From an uncultured Sutterella sp. (GTDB taxonomy: Bacteria > Pseudomonadota > Gammaproteobacteria > Burkholderiales > Burkholderiaceae_F): a stretch of DNA of 41,034 nt. The stretch is from the NCBI GenBank assembly GCA_900546995.1, contig URFF01000006.1, positions 1-41,034 on the forward strand, read 5' to 3'. The notes below the pieces were generated by a model. That model saw only the letters and a list, made by a program, of their open reading frames with translations. It did not search any database and had not been told where the DNA came from. Positions 40,848 through 41,034 of the stretch are shown here, in pieces. Position 1 is the stretch's first letter. Every line of letters begins with the position of its first letter. A program made the translations under genes and the position numbers.

Positions 40848-41034
40848 ATGAAAAAAGCGACCTCTGAAAAATCCTGGTTCAAAAAAACATTCAAATGGCT
40901 CTGTATCGCCGGTCTGAGCGCCGGTGTGATCGGTGTGAGCCTCGGTCTGGTTGTCTTTTCTGTCGTCTATTACCGACTGCCTGCCATTGACACATTGACC
41001 GAATATCGTCCCAAAGTCCCCTTGCGCATTTATA
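40848..41034 (+). CDS. mrcA: Penicillin-binding protein 1A, N-terminal part (runs off the window)
   Basis: The first 62 residues of a bifunctional peptidoglycan synthase. A basic cytoplasmic start (MKKATSEKSWFKKTFKW) leads into a membrane helix (about 18-42). It is followed by YYRLPAIDTLTEYRPKVPLRIY, the conserved pre-transglycosylase stretch of PBP1A. No stop before the edge. No strong ribosome site precedes the ATG. It is divergent from the thioesterase gene; the 222-base gap contains an inverted repeat (GCGGTCC 40783-40789, GGACCGC 40816-40822) and no clear promoter. Confidence 0.85.
   Translation, partial: MKKATSEKSWFKKTFKWLCIAGLSAGVIGVSLGLVVFSVVYYRLPAIDTLTEYRPKVPLRIY

Noticed and set aside
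1..41034. Signs of phage, transposon, integron or CRISPR
   Set aside because: I saw no transposase, integrase, terminal inverted repeats or regular repeat-spacer arrays anywhere in the window.

Overview
The window looks like chromosome from a Betaproteobacterium of the order Burkholderiales. My best guess is a gut-type lineage such as the Sutterellaceae, inferred from gene order and gene content only. Several blocks follow the order typical of that class: rpe-gph...ung, hemA-prfA-prmC, mlaFEDACB-murA, hinT-tatABC-nif3-sspA-sspB. Coding density is high, the two tRNAs carry encoded CCA ends, and most operons end in clear hairpin terminators. No phage, insertion sequence, CRISPR array or rRNA is visible.

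Layout. 1-5066: a gene tail, dsbC, mltA (-), rpe-gph, a small LprI-like protein gene, ung and tRNA-Phe. 5158-10780: an exported PsiD/Psd2-like pyruvoyl decarboxylase (-), a three-gene polar amino-acid (cystine-type) ABC importer, and an aldehyde dehydrogenase. 10775-14673 (-): an M20 peptidase, a class I glutamine amidotransferase of the PuuD family, a YhdT-like protein and a PanF-like symporter. 14805-18686: a DUF697 protein (-), then hemA, prfA and prmC. 18687-26912: a six-gene unit with a peptide-type ABC importer (binding protein, double ATPase, two permeases), a two-metal phosphodiesterase and SerB. 26911-30802: an EFR1 flavodoxin-ferredoxin (-) divergent from a tandem universal stress protein with an FNR-like box between them, then hom and a GNAT acetyltransferase. 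30803-40625 (-): tRNA-Thr, sspB, sspA, nif3-like, tatC-tatB-tatA, hinT, murA, mlaB-mlaC-mlaA-mlaD-mlaE-mlaF and a thioesterase. 40848-end: the start of a PBP1A gene.

Most interesting points. First, the six-gene importer operon has two Pho-box-like sequences in its leader and ends with a phosphodiesterase and a phosphatase, both apparently cytoplasmic. This suggests a phosphate-starvation system that imports a phosphodiester or phosphopeptide and strips its phosphate inside the cell. Second, three canonical betaproteobacterial neighbourhoods lack their usual inserts: trpEGDC between gph and ung, the his operon between murA and hinT, and petABC between nif3 and sspA. This fits amino-acid dependence and a low-oxygen life, as do the transporters, the pantothenate symporter and the FNR-like site. 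Third, murA and mlaF are each frameshifted by a short apparent deletion (about 16 and 10 bases) that short direct repeats can explain. Fourth, the exported decarboxylase matches the fungal tryptophan decarboxylase/Psd2 architecture rather than ordinary bacterial Psd.

All functional calls are from reading motifs and recalled family features. No database search was run.
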